A DNA stretch of 26,174 bases, taken from contig OMXX01000054.1 in the NCBI GenBank assembly GCA_900315105.1, positions 1 through 26,174 of the forward strand, in the 5' to 3' direction. This document shows, piece by piece, positions 14,640-23,860 of the stretch; position 1 is the first letter of the stretch; each line of letters opens with the position of its first letter. A model generated the notes under the pieces. That model had not been told where the DNA came from, ran no database searches, and saw nothing but the letters and a program-made list of their open reading frames with translations. A program made the position numbers and the translations under genes. Source of the stretch: an uncultured Prevotellaceae bacterium. GTDB lineage: Bacteria; Bacteroidota; Bacteroidia; Bacteroidales; Bacteroidaceae.

Positions 14640-17579
14640 TTAGTAGTACTGCTCGATATAGCTGTAAGCTTTCTCAAACACGTCGTTGTCTTTGATGCTG
14701 TACTTCACCCAAAGAATGGAGCGCAGCTTCTGACGGATTTGCTTGCGGGCCTCTACACTCTTGAAAGCGTCCTTAAACTTCCGAACAATTGCAACCACAT
14801 TTTCGTCTATGTCGTTCACCACACGTTCCACGATAATGGGAGTGCTGTCAGTCTTTACACTCTCAAAGAGCTCGGTGAGGGCGGCACGAGCCTTAGCACG
14901 TTTGTTCTCGGGTTGGTTGTTGCGCTTCTCCTGCTCCAACACGTCTTTGGCGGTTTCAAGGAGACCCTTTAGAAAGTCGATGCTTGAGATGAGATTCTCT
15001 TCCATGCGCTGACGGAGTTCGTCTAGCTTCTCGGCAAACTTCTTGTAGCCGGGGTCGCCCTTATGCTCACCCAGTCTCAGGCGCAGCATCTTCTCTACCT
15101 CAATAATCTTTTTGTTACGCTTCTTCTCGTCCTCTAACACTGAATCGATGACATCGGCATCCACCACAAGTTCTTCTAGGGGCTGACCGATATTGATGGT
15201 GTCGATATTTTGGTGGATAATCTCAATGGTCTTGGCTCCCAACAATGTCCAAATGAGGGCTCCTGAACTGCTCACGGGGCGTACGCTCTGATAAACCTGT
15301 GCCAGCCAACCATAGTCTTGCTGATAAGGAGCAAGGAATTCGTCAGGACTTACGGTCTCCCATGCCTTCGACAGGCGAGAGAAGTGCTTCGCAAAGTCGG
15401 TCTTGGTCTTGTCGTCTTTTAGACATTGCTGGGCTGCCTGCAAACCTTCCCAACCACCAATAGTACGATCAACGCCAGGGAAAAAACTCAGACAGTCCTG
15501 CATAAACTTCGGTATCAGCGACTTAATCTCATCTATATTTTTGATGACCTGTTTCACAGTCTCATCGTCAAAGGCAAGTGAACGGGCAACGTTGTCGAAT
15601 ACCCCCACGAAGTCTACGATGAGTCCGCACTTTTTATCTACAGTATATTTTCGGTTGGTACGGCAGATGGCTTGCAACAGTGTGTGGTCCTTCATAGGCT
15701 TGTCCAGATACATACATTGCAGGATGGGCGCATCGAAACCGGTGAGCAGCTTACTCGTCACGATGACTATCTTCAACTGCGACAGCGGATCACGGAACTC
15801 GTCAAGCAGTTTGTTCTCTTCACTTCTATCGCGTTTCCATTCCCTATATTCGTCGGCCTTATCGCCACCCGTGTGCATTACGATGGTAGTCTGGTCGGTT
15901 GTGCCCAACAGAGCGTCGATGGCATGCTTATATTTCACACAGCACTCGCGGTTATAGACGACCACCTGAGCCTTCATGCCAGTGGGCTCCACATACTGTC
16001 TAAAGTGGTTGACAATGTATTTGCATACCTCGTTGATACGCTTATCGGCGGTAAAGAAGGCTTCCACGCTGGTGCGGCGGGTCAGTTCGTCCTTCTCATC
16101 CTCACTGATTTGATCGGTCATTTGATCAAACTCCTTTTGTAGTTCTTCCTCATTGAGGTGCATCTCCACGGGAACAGTCTTGAACTTCAGTTCCAGTGTT
16201 GCACCGTCGTCAACAGAGTTTTGAAAGGTGTATTTCGACATATATCCTCCCTCGTCCTTTTCATCGCCGAAAGCCGCGAAAGTGTTGTGGTCGCGTTTGT
16301 TGATAGGCGTTCCGGTGAGTCCGAAGAAGAAAGCGTTAGGGAGTGCCTGTCTCATCTTCATGCCAAGATCCTTCTCCTGCGTGCGGTGGGCTTCATCTAC
16401 CATCACAATGATGTTGTCGCGGCGGTTGAGCACGCGTCCGTTCTCCACGTCTCCGAACTTGAAGATCGTGGTAATGAGAATTTTGCGTTGGTCTTGTTCA
16501 AAGAAGGACTCAAGGGCTTCTTTGGTTGTAGCGTTGGCAATGTTGGGAATCTCAGCTCGAGTGAAGTCACCTGTAATCTGGTCTTCCAAGTCAACACGGT
16601 CATCAACAATGACTATGGTTGGAGCCTCAAGCTGGGGCATCAACCGGAGTTTTTGTGCGGCAAACACCATTAGCCACGACTTACCCGACCCTTGGAAGTG
16701 CCAGATGAGGCCTTTCTTTGGACCGTGCCCGGCAGAGAGGGTGTGAATCACACGCTGCACGATTGCTTCCCCGCCAAGGTATTGCTGATAGCGACAGACA
16801 ATCTTGATTTTCTCTCCCGACGGTGTAGCGGTGAATACGGTAAAGAAGCGATAGATGTCGATCAGCCGCAATGGATTCATTAAGAAGGCAAAATTATCGT
16901 GTACATCCTTCAGTGTTCCGTGGTGACGCTGTTCGTCTTTGAACCAGGGTCCCCAATGCTCCAGTTTTGCTCCAATGCTTGCATATTGCAGTTCCTTTCC
17001 CTCGGTGGAGAAAACGAAGATGTTCGGCACAAACATTTCAGGAATACTTTTTTGATAGCTGATCATATCCACAGCACCATCACCCCAGGTCACGGCACTC
17101 TTTATTGGTGTCTTGGCCTCACCGATGACCATGGGGATACCGTTGATGAGGAATACCAGGTCAAGTCGCTTGCCACCCTGTACGCTTGATTTAGGAAACT
17201 CCCATTGGTTTGTTACCACGCATTGGTTTTCCTCTGCTTTGTCGCTGAAGAATTTAATGTTGATGTTGTCGCCATTTTCACCGAAGGGGTAACTGTTCTC
17301 CTCAAAGAGTTTCTTACGCATCTGGTCGTTGGCCTGAATGAGTCCGCCAGGCACCATACCGCTCTGAATGATGGCTCTTAGGTCATAGATCACGCGTTCC
17401 GCCTGTTCTGCCGTAATGTGGTTGAGACGCATCAATGCGTCTTGTAGCCAAATCTCCACCAGCACCGAGTCAGTTGCCCTCGGTACGTCCTTGGCTGCCA
17501 CATATTCCCATTCGTTTTCCTGTGCAGTGTGTATGAGCATCTGCTCCACAGTATTTTCTTCGTTGAATAGCTGTATCAT
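14640..17579 (-). CDS. hsdR: type I restriction endonuclease subunit R
   Basis: The product has 979 residues, of normal HsdR length. The N-terminal nuclease has D140, E154 and K156 in RLDLVFLINGIPMVIGEAK (PD-(D/E)xK). The SF2 motor has QGSGKS (296-301, Walker A), VMVDEAH (393-399), FFGLTGTP, a STTGFD-like LLTGFDAP and QAICRTNR (motif VI). The C-terminus is helical and charged, as needed to dock on the methylase. HsdR moves DNA and cuts it when the site recognised by HsdS is unmethylated. It is the last gene of the defence locus, 66 bases after the GmrSD-like gene. Its TAA stop overlaps the TTAG target duplication of the 525-bp element, so the protein is untouched by that insertion. Confidence 0.97.
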   Translation of the reverse strand: MIQLFNEENTVEQMLIHTAQENEWEYVAAKDVPRATDSVLVEIWLQDALMRLNHITAEQAERVIYDLRAIIQSGMVPGGLIQANDQMRKKLFEENSYPFGENGDNINIKFFSDKAEENQCVVTNQWEFPKSSVQGGKRLDLVFLINGIPMVIGEAKTPIKSAVTWGDGAVDMISYQKSIPEMFVPNIFVFSTEGKELQYASIGAKLEHWGPWFKDEQRHHGTLKDVHDNFAFLMNPLRLIDIYRFFTVFTATPSGEKIKIVCRYQQYLGGEAIVQRVIHTLSAGHGPKKGLIWHFQGSGKSWLMVFAAQKLRLMPQLEAPTIVIVDDRVDLEDQITGDFTRAEIPNIANATTKEALESFFEQDQRKILITTIFKFGDVENGRVLNRRDNIIVMVDEAHRTQEKDLGMKMRQALPNAFFFGLTGTPINKRDHNTFAAFGDEKDEGGYMSKYTFQNSVDDGATLELKFKTVPVEMHLNEEELQKEFDQMTDQISEDEKDELTRRTSVEAFFTADKRINEVCKYIVNHFRQYVEPTGMKAQVVVYNRECCVKYKHAIDALLGTTDQTTIVMHTGGDKADEYREWKRDRSEENKLLDEFRDPLSQLKIVIVTSKLLTGFDAPILQCMYLDKPMKDHTLLQAICRTNRKYTVDKKCGLIVDFVGVFDNVARSLAFDDETVKQVIKNIDEIKSLIPKFMQDCLSFFPGVDRTIGGWEGLQAAQQCLKDDKTKTDFAKHFSRLSKAWETVSPDEFLAPYQQDYGWLAQVYQSVRPVSSSGALIWTLLGAKTIEIIHQNIDTINIGQPLEELVVDADVIDSVLEDEKKRNKKIIEVEKMLRLRLGEHKGDPGYKKFAEKLDELRQRMEENLISSIDFLKGLLETAKDVLEQEKRNNQPENKRAKARAALTELFESVKTDSTPIIVERVVNDIDENVVAIVRKFKDAFKSVEARKQIRQKLRSILWVKYSIKDNDVFEKAYSYIEQYY

Positions 17580-17645
17580 AGTCGTTTGTTTTCTAATGTA
17601 TAGTATACTGTCTATTAATCTTTTTAGAGTGCTGGGATTAGAATT

Positions 17646-19472
17646 CTATTGTGGGAACTTATACATCTCCAGCAGCTCTTTCACCAGTTCATCCGTCCGG
17701 TTCGTGATGTCGTCAATCGTCCACGTTTCTTTCTGGGCTATTTCTTTGTTAATATCCAGACCATTTCGGTAGCCGATATAGCGGTGAGTCTTTTTGTCCT
17801 GGCGATCGCGTTTATTTTCAAACGATTTGTTACTCAGGGTACTGTTATACCCTGTGATGGTGAGATTGCCCAACTTATGAACATAATCGTTGAGATATTG
17901 TTTTGCCAAATTTTGGTCGCCTCCTGCAATCATACTCACCCACACCTGGGGGATGTTGTCACCTTCGGGGAAGATATGTTCGATGGACCATACGTAAACA
18001 TTGCGGTCGTTGCGCTGCCACAGGTTGGTCCATGTCTCACTCGTCATGGCTTTCTCTGCCAAAGCACAAAGTAGAAAGCGGGCTGCACCTGGATTTTCCT
18101 TATAAATGTCGCCACTAAGTGATTTCTCAAAACGTTCATCCGATGCACAGCGTTCCTTGAGAAAGTCTTTAATATAATCGTAGACCTTTTCTCCAACGAT
18201 ATTACCATCGCCCTCGATTCCCGCAATAATCTCCATAAAGATACGAGTAATGTCGCGCGTTACAGGGTAATCAGTGGTGTTACGGCGTACAAAATAAACA
18301 GTGAGCAGATTGATGATAGGGCGGATTTTCTTGTCATCAAGCTGCAGTCGTTTCTTATCATGGAAAAGATAGAGCAGAAGCATATAACTGGGAACGCCCT
18401 GAATGTGCGACAAGTTCTGCAGAGGCTTCTTCAATTGGCCTTCTTCATCATCCGGATGAATGAAGCGGGAGTAAATACTTCCACTTATAATGATGTCGTC
18501 CAAAAAACCGTTGAGGTCTCTGTTGATAATGCGTTCGAAGATATTGAGAAGATTACTCTTCGTAGCCACATACCCCAGCGGATCGCGCTTCTTATCATCG
18601 GTTCTGAAAGGTTCGTTCAGCCGGTTCTTGAAAGCATTGTAGTATTGACGGAAGAAACGTTCCTGTGTGGCATAGTCGTCGCTGAGGTAGCCAAGCAATA
18701 TCTGCCATTGGTTGAAGCAGTCGTCTGTAGAGAGGTTTGCTTTTTCTGCGCGAGCCATGATGAGGTTCTTCATCAGGTCGATGGCGGTCAAGGGAGTTCC
18801 GCGGTTGTTTAGCGACTCAAAGAGGACGTAGGCATCAGAGGCAGAGTTCACTTCTATCTTGACGAGCATGGCATTTAGCACTTTTCCCATTATACACAAG
18901 ATGGTCTTTATTTTTTCGTCATACTCCGTCTTGTCCTTCAGCTCTTCGCCTAGGAGAAAAATGAAATAGTGATAGCAACGTGCCATCTTTCTTTGTGCCC
19001 ACCAAGGCTTCTTGTTCGCCGTCTTGAGGAGTCCTGCCTCCACCATTACCTGGTTAAAGTCGTCCAGATTATTGCTTTGTATTTGTGGAACCAGTACCAA
19101 CCCTGTTTGACTAATATTCATACGCAGAAGAGAATTCTTCAGATTGATAGTTTCCACCAAAGTTTCGGTATCGTCATCCTCTCTTAGGTTGCAGAGTGTT
19201 TTATAGATAGCTGCCAGAAATATGCAAAGTGTGGTCAATCGTTGCTGGCCGTCGATGACCTCCAAACGCGGATAATTCGCATCGTTAGTGTTAATGCAGA
19301 TGATTGAACCAATGAAGTAGCCCTCATTGTTTTCTTGCAAGTCAGTGTAGAGGTTGTACCACTCATTATAGCTCCAAGTGTACTCTCGCTGGTACTTAGG
19401 GATGAAATAATACATCTTGTCTTTTGGCTTGAATATTTCATCAATGGGATATTTGTTAACTGTCTGTATCAT
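17646..19472 (-). CDS. DUF262/DUF1524 protein, GmrSD-like type IV restriction enzyme
   Basis: The product has 608 residues. The N-terminal DUF262 domain shows YFIPKYQREYTWSYNEW (about 22-38), YFIGSIIC and the DGQQRLTT motif (73-80), an NTP-linked ParB-like site. The middle is helical. The C-terminal DUF1524 domain has an HNH-type site: SIEHIFPEGDN (from 496), VHKLGNLT (about 534) and SNKSFENKR. In GmrSD enzymes this pair uses a nucleotide to cut DNA with modified bases, such as glucosylated hydroxymethylcytosine of phages. All key residues are visible, so it is probably active. It lies inside the type I operon, 23 bases after the half-length hsdS and 66 before hsdR. Whether it acts alone or with the type I complex cannot be told from sequence. 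Confidence 0.93.
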   Translation of the reverse strand: MIQTVNKYPIDEIFKPKDKMYYFIPKYQREYTWSYNEWYNLYTDLQENNEGYFIGSIICINTNDANYPRLEVIDGQQRLTTLCIFLAAIYKTLCNLREDDDTETLVETINLKNSLLRMNISQTGLVLVPQIQSNNLDDFNQVMVEAGLLKTANKKPWWAQRKMARCYHYFIFLLGEELKDKTEYDEKIKTILCIMGKVLNAMLVKIEVNSASDAYVLFESLNNRGTPLTAIDLMKNLIMARAEKANLSTDDCFNQWQILLGYLSDDYATQERFFRQYYNAFKNRLNEPFRTDDKKRDPLGYVATKSNLLNIFERIINRDLNGFLDDIIISGSIYSRFIHPDDEEGQLKKPLQNLSHIQGVPSYMLLLYLFHDKKRLQLDDKKIRPIINLLTVYFVRRNTTDYPVTRDITRIFMEIIAGIEGDGNIVGEKVYDYIKDFLKERCASDERFEKSLSGDIYKENPGAARFLLCALAEKAMTSETWTNLWQRNDRNVYVWSIEHIFPEGDNIPQVWVSMIAGGDQNLAKQYLNDYVHKLGNLTITGYNSTLSNKSFENKRDRQDKKTHRYIGYRNGLDINKEIAQKETWTIDDITNRTDELVKELLEMYKFPQ

Positions 19473-19495
19473 GATTCTTTCTGACGCTTTATATG

Positions 19496-20116
19496 TTATA
19501 TCAAACTCTTTATTACTGAATTTATTGCCTTTATCGATAGCTTCAATTCATATTCCGATCTGAGACTGTCAAATTCTGATTTATCGGCCTGATCTGCTAT
19601 GGATACAAACCTGCTTTGCTCATCTTCTGAGGCATTGGGAATTCCGATTTCAAGATATTTGCTCATATTGAGATTCTGTATGCCGGTTGATTTACTACCC
19701 ATTGCTCTTATCTTAGTTTTGTTTGTCTGATAGAAATAAAATAACGAGTAAAAAGCAAAACGAGGATCGACATTCTTGAACCTTAATACCTGAGTGAAGT
19801 TGTTGCACAAATATATGCCATCTTCCTCAAATAGAACGACTCTACCCACAGGATTGTCGGAAGTTCCACCAGAACGTTCAAGTATAGTATCGTACTTATG
19901 GATTGTTTTACGCTCTATTTTCTTATCTGCGATAGATCGAGTAACGACATCCTTCAAGTCCAATTTTCCTGTATTTGTAAAATTCGTTGTTCGTATGACT
20001 TTTACGCCAGTGCCTTCTATATCCTCAGAGCCCCATTCGCCTGGATAACTATCTTCAATGTAGTTTCCTACTGGAGTTGTATCATGAGAACCAAACATCT
20101 CGACAAATTGCGACAT
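19496..20116 (-). CDS. hsdS: half-length type I specificity subunit (one target-recognition domain)
   Basis: This frame encodes 206 residues from an ATG at 20116, one base after the recombinase stop (TAG-T-ATG), so translation may be coupled. A longer start at 20161 lies inside the recombinase gene. It opens MSQFVEMFGSHD, equal to the centre of the full HsdS (KSQFIEMFGNP), has a single recognition domain (GNYIEDSYPGEW to NMSKYLEIGIP), then the C-terminal helix (QADKSEFDSLRSEYELKLSI). It lacks the first recognition domain. It could be a store of alternative specificity for the full hsdS, or act as a dimer of half subunits. It shares flanking repeats with the full gene in direct orientation. 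Confidence 0.85.
   Translation of the reverse strand: MSQFVEMFGSHDTTPVGNYIEDSYPGEWGSEDIEGTGVKVIRTTNFTNTGKLDLKDVVTRSIADKKIERKTIHKYDTILERSGGTSDNPVGRVVLFEEDGIYLCNNFTQVLRFKNVDPRFAFYSLFYFYQTNKTKIRAMGSKSTGIQNLNMSKYLEIGIPNASEDEQSRFVSIADQADKSEFDSLRSEYELKLSIKAINSVIKSLI
19570..20113 (-). repeat. recognition-domain cassette bounded by repeats shared with the full hsdS
   Basis: The cassette in the half-length hsdS is bounded by AACATCTCGACAAATTGCGA (20094-20113) and by a 23-base segment at 19570-19592. The first matches 21754-21773 in 19 of 20 bases and the second is identical to 21218-21240. Both pairs are in direct orientation, so a crossover would replace the second domain of the full gene and delete the recombinase, not invert it. 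Confidence 0.8.
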
Positions 20117-20117
20117 A

Positions 20118-21104
20118 CTAACCAAGGTATTTATGATGGGACATTTTAACATTATTCTCATTCACCATTGCATATTGCAGTGTTGTATCGAGACTTTGAT
20201 GGCCTAATAGATGCTGGACTTGCTCGATGGGCATGCCTTTATCTATTGCCATAGTAGCCAACGTGCGGCGAAACTTATGAGGATGTACTTTGGATATATT
20301 CAACTCACGGCCAATTTTTCTCAGTCGAATTTCGACGCCACTAATCTGGAGACGTTCTGCCGGCGCAAGCAAGGAAACGAAAAGTGCCTCATTGGTATCA
20401 GTTCTACAGTCGAGATACTTTTTTAGATGTATCTTTGTACGTGCATCGAAATAGACACGTCGCTGTTTGTCACCTTTCCCGGTAACTACACATTCCCGGT
20501 TTTGAAAATCAATATCTGATCGATTCAATTTTACGAGCTCGCCTACACGCATGCCAGTACTGGACAATAGGTCGATGAGGGCTAAATCACGGGAATTGTC
20601 ACAATGATCACGCATCAGTTCTAGAGTCTCGTCGGTGTAAGTCTCTTTAACGGTCTTACCAACTTTAACCTTATGGATTCTTCTCATCGGACTCTTCACA
20701 ATATAGTTTTCCTCTTCCAACCATGAGAAAAAGCTAGATAAGATTCTCCGAATATTATCAACCGTTACTTTACTAGCACCGCTGCCAACTTGATAATTAT
20801 TGAGATATTGACGCAAATCATCAGTAGTGATGTGTAGCACTTCTTTACTTATTTTCTTTAATGCATTATTTATTGTGCTTTGATAATAGCCGAGTGAGTT
20901 AACAGAGCATCCCTCGACCTTTTTAGCTGCAATGAAGTTACTCAAAAGGGTAACATTGTTGCTTTCGGTGGATGAATTCTGTTTTTGGGTCACGACAACA
21001 TTACGAAAGGTGTATTCAAGCACCTTCCGTAACTGAGTTAATTGCTCATTGTCAAGGACGTTAAGCATTGCCTGCTCAACTTCTTTAATCAAATTTTCTA
21101 TCAT
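20118..21104 (-). CDS. tyrosine recombinase linked to hsdS variation
   Basis: The product has 328 residues with an N-terminal core-binding domain (about 45-140) and a complete catalytic set: R186 in SSTGMRVGEL, K210 in VVTGKGDKQRR, H276 and R279 in HPHKFRR, H302 in LLGHQ and Tyr311 in TTLQYAM. It is of the XerC/D-like type found beside variable hsdS genes (the PsrA/CreX role), where it swaps recognition domains. Here it sits between the complete hsdS (54-base gap) and a half-length hsdS that starts one base after its stop. It could act on the short repeats shared by the two hsdS genes. Activity looks likely; the target is inferred. Confidence 0.93.
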   Translation of the reverse strand: MIENLIKEVEQAMLNVLDNEQLTQLRKVLEYTFRNVVVTQKQNSSTESNNVTLLSNFIAAKKVEGCSVNSLGYYQSTINNALKKISKEVLHITTDDLRQYLNNYQVGSGASKVTVDNIRRILSSFFSWLEEENYIVKSPMRRIHKVKVGKTVKETYTDETLELMRDHCDNSRDLALIDLLSSTGMRVGELVKLNRSDIDFQNRECVVTGKGDKQRRVYFDARTKIHLKKYLDCRTDTNEALFVSLLAPAERLQISGVEIRLRKIGRELNISKVHPHKFRRTLATMAIDKGMPIEQVQHLLGHQSLDTTLQYAMVNENNVKMSHHKYLG

Positions 21105-21158
21105 ATTCTTAATAGTTTATGCTATGGTTATTTGATCGCGCGACCCTTGGTATCATTG

Positions 21159-22304
21159 TTAATTATTAATTAAACTCTTTATGACGGCATCTATTGCCTC
21201 TATCGATTTCTTTAGTTCAAATTCTGATTTATCGGCCTGAATAAAGATTTCTGCAAATTGTTCTTGTCTGTCAATAGGCGGTAGCCCTATCTTGAAATTT
21301 TCCAAATATGAAGCACTAACACGTTTTTGCCCGCCCGTACCACTCATGAATCTAGCAGCTTGTGTCCTGAAATTAGACATCCTCGTCAATGCTAAAATCC
21401 ATTGGGATGTTGATGTTCCAGGAATAGGACGTAAAACATGAAATTCAGTAGATCCCATACCAATTCCATTTGTAAGGTGCTCTGCTATAGCACCTTTACC
21501 ATTTTCCATACATGGAGTTATTTTTGCAAACAGCACGTCTCCATCTCCAAAATATGTAAAGCCTTTCTTGACTTTTGAGTATGGCTTTTCAATATTTTCA
21601 CACAGATATCCTTCTTCACTTACGCTTTGCATAGGAACAAATGAGACCATGTCATCGTCTCCAATATTAAATTGGGGCCGAGTGGGATTTATCTCACAAC
21701 ACTCACCTAATTCTTTTAAAGGATATTTCTGTTTCGAGGACAAGGGATTCCCGAACATCTCGATAAATTGCGATTTCACCATATCACGAGTAGCCAACAA
21801 TAACTTTTTGTACGACTCTTTAAGCCGGTAGGCAGCCCACAACTTTTTCGACAATTCACGCTGAACGGAAAGAGAAGGTAGGAAGAACTCATAACTAGAC
21901 AAGGTAGCATAATTAATTAGATAATTCACACCACCACTTTTATGTTCTTCTGCCCATTTCCAAAATCTATCAGACTGCATTTCAAATAGAAGATAATCTT
22001 GAAGAAGAACAGAATCGTCTTTAGTTTCAATGACATACGTAGAATCCGAGCAAACTCCTGAGAAGTTCACCATAGAGCATTTTCTAAGATGCGGATTTCT
22101 CGACATAAAAAGAATATGTCTTGGATTAAAGCCAAAATGGAACTTATATCCAATAGTAGAACCCTTTATCAAGCCTTTATCATGTATCATGAGTTCATTG
22201 CTCTCAATGTGTTCTCCACCAACATAATAAATTCTGTCTGTATGATGTCTATCAACCTTGATATTGACTCTATTTACCACATCTCCAAATTTCACTTTCA
22301 TCAT
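21159..22304 (-). CDS. hsdS: type I restriction-modification specificity subunit S
   Basis: The product has 381 residues starting MMKVKFGDVVNRVNIK. The first recognition domain covers about 1-150, a conserved helix joins them (QRELSKKLWAAYRLKESYKK, then LLLATRDMVKSQFIEMFG, about 150-195), the second domain covers about 195-345 and the C-terminal helix ends the protein (FELKKSIEAIDAVIKSLINN). HsdS sets the DNA site used for methylation and cutting. The ATG overlaps the stop of the upstream hsdM by four bases (ATGA), so it belongs with that methylase. The recombinase and the half-length hsdS downstream suggest that the second domain is exchangeable. The gene is more AT-rich than the hsdM genes, as is common for hsdS. 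Confidence 0.95.
   Translation of the reverse strand: MMKVKFGDVVNRVNIKVDRHHTDRIYYVGGEHIESNELMIHDKGLIKGSTIGYKFHFGFNPRHILFMSRNPHLRKCSMVNFSGVCSDSTYVIETKDDSVLLQDYLLFEMQSDRFWKWAEEHKSGGVNYLINYATLSSYEFFLPSLSVQRELSKKLWAAYRLKESYKKLLLATRDMVKSQFIEMFGNPLSSKQKYPLKELGECCEINPTRPQFNIGDDDMVSFVPMQSVSEEGYLCENIEKPYSKVKKGFTYFGDGDVLFAKITPCMENGKGAIAEHLTNGIGMGSTEFHVLRPIPGTSTSQWILALTRMSNFRTQAARFMSGTGGQKRVSASYLENFKIGLPPIDRQEQFAEIFIQADKSEFELKKSIEAIDAVIKSLINN
21218..21773 (-). repeat. second recognition-domain cassette of the full hsdS, same bounding repeats
   Basis: This is the counterpart of the cassette at 19570-20113. The outer repeat is at 21754-21773 (SQFIEMF codons) and the inner 23-base repeat at 21218-21240 (QADKSEFE codons). 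The DNA between them is unrelated to the other cassette at the protein level, as expected for exchangeable recognition domains. Confidence 0.8.
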
Positions 22305-23824
22305 ATTTCCTTCATAAATTTATCTAAGCTATCGTTCAATTTCTTTGCATGGCTTTCCCAATCGGAGAGCAGCTCTTCAAAGCAGGAAGATTTTTCGGAC
22401 ACTTTATTCTGAACATAAAGCACCGTAGATAAGGAAAAGTTGTTTTCGCTTATCTGTTGATTGGATACAACCTGACAACGCCCTGCTATATTGCTAAAAC
22501 TTTCATAAAGTCGAACAATATTCCTGATATTCTCCGGGGTGAGGTAGCTTTCGGCATTCTCTCTCACCACCCAATCCTTGGCATTAATAAAAAGAATTCG
22601 ACCCTTTCTTACTTGTGGCTTACTACTTCGACAAATCAGAATACAGGCTTCCATTGGAGAATTATAGAACAAATTTTTCCCAATGCTGATAATTGTATCG
22701 ACCAAATCTGTCTTCACCAGACTTTCTCTGATAGAGGATTCTTCCCCCAATCTTGTTAAGATGCCATGAGGCAGAAGAATGGCACAGCGTCCATCACGTT
22801 CACTCATCGATCTCAGGATATGTTGGATGAAAGCATAATCTGCAAATCGCTGGGGTGGAGTTCCCAAAAAATTTCTCCCCCACTTATCGTGTTCAAATGC
22901 GGTACGGTTCCACTCCTTGATGGAGTAAGGTGGATTGGCCAACACCACATCGAAAGTCTTCAACTTACTACTCTCTGTAAATGCCGGTGCTGAAAGGGTG
23001 TCGCCACAGGCTATGGAGAAGTCCTCTACACCATTGAGATAGAGGTTCATGCGAGCAATACTGGAGGTGAGGCCATTGATTTCCTGACCATAGACATGGA
23101 CACCCTGCCACTCCTCGTCCTTGTTACGCAAATAGTCGAGGCACTTCACGAGCATACCGCCCGAACCGCAGGTAGGATCGTAGATGCTCTCGTCGGGTTG
23201 CGGCTGCAAGATTTCGGCCATGAGCTGTACCACGGTTCGATTGGTATAGAACTCCTGAGCAGTGTTGCCGGCATCGTCGGCAAACTTTCCGATGAGGTAT
23301 TCGTAAGCCTGTCCCATCTCATCAGCCGGGCAGTGACTTAGGGAGAGATTGTAGCGCGAGAAGTCCTCAATGAGCGTGGTTATGACGTGGTCGGGCATTT
23401 TGTTTTTATTAGTCCATCCGTCTTTCGGACCGAAGATTCCTTCGAGGCCTCCAACCATCCTGCCCCCGACCTTGCGTGCTGGATTGGCTTGCTCTATATC
23501 GATGAAGGCCTGCACTAGGGTCTGTCCTACATTCTCCGTCACACGTCGCACGTCGTCCCAATGAGCCCCGTCGGGAATGTGGATGGCCAGATCCTTAACT
23601 TGTTCATTAGCATAGTCGACACCGCCTTCATCGACGTAACCGTCAAACTGCTCATCATAGACATCGCTGATGCGCTTGAAGAAGAGCATTGGGAAGATAT
23701 ATTCCTTATACCCCGCCGCATCAATCTGACCACGCAGGTGGGTGGCGGCATCCCAAAGAAACCGCTTCAGGTCGTCGAGACTGATCACCTCATCGGGCTG
23801 TTGATATGTTTTTGTTTTGCTCAT
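22301..23824 (-). CDS. hsdM: type I methyltransferase subunit M (second copy, paired with hsdS)
   Basis: The product has 507 residues. The HsdM N-terminal helical domain is at about 15-165 (FLWDAATHLRGQIDAAGYKE; FFKRISDVYDEQ). The SAM-binding motif YDPTCGSGGML is at about 215-225 and the N6-adenine motif NPPYSIKEW at about 297. The C-terminus is helical. It methylates adenine at the HsdS-defined site and with HsdS and HsdR forms the restriction complex. It is related to, but clearly different from, the HsdM at 23861-25411, which lies 36 bases upstream. It overlaps hsdS by four bases. The last third (22301 to about 22860) is visibly more AT-rich than the first two thirds, which suggests a mosaic gene. 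Confidence 0.96.
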   Translation of the reverse strand: MSKTKTYQQPDEVISLDDLKRFLWDAATHLRGQIDAAGYKEYIFPMLFFKRISDVYDEQFDGYVDEGGVDYANEQVKDLAIHIPDGAHWDDVRRVTENVGQTLVQAFIDIEQANPARKVGGRMVGGLEGIFGPKDGWTNKNKMPDHVITTLIEDFSRYNLSLSHCPADEMGQAYEYLIGKFADDAGNTAQEFYTNRTVVQLMAEILQPQPDESIYDPTCGSGGMLVKCLDYLRNKDEEWQGVHVYGQEINGLTSSIARMNLYLNGVEDFSIACGDTLSAPAFTESSKLKTFDVVLANPPYSIKEWNRTAFEHDKWGRNFLGTPPQRFADYAFIQHILRSMSERDGRCAILLPHGILTRLGEESSIRESLVKTDLVDTIISIGKNLFYNSPMEACILICRSSKPQVRKGRILFINAKDWVVRENAESYLTPENIRNIVRLYESFSNIAGRCQVVSNQQISENNFSLSTVLYVQNKVSEKSSCFEELLSDWESHAKKLNDSLDKFMKEI

Positions 23825-23860
23825 TATCGTTATTGTTCAATTAGTTTATGCCTGACAGAT

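Noticed and set aside
19496..22304. Invertible hsdS promoter-type switch
   Set aside because: All shared repeats that I found are direct; no inverted pair around the recombinase was seen.
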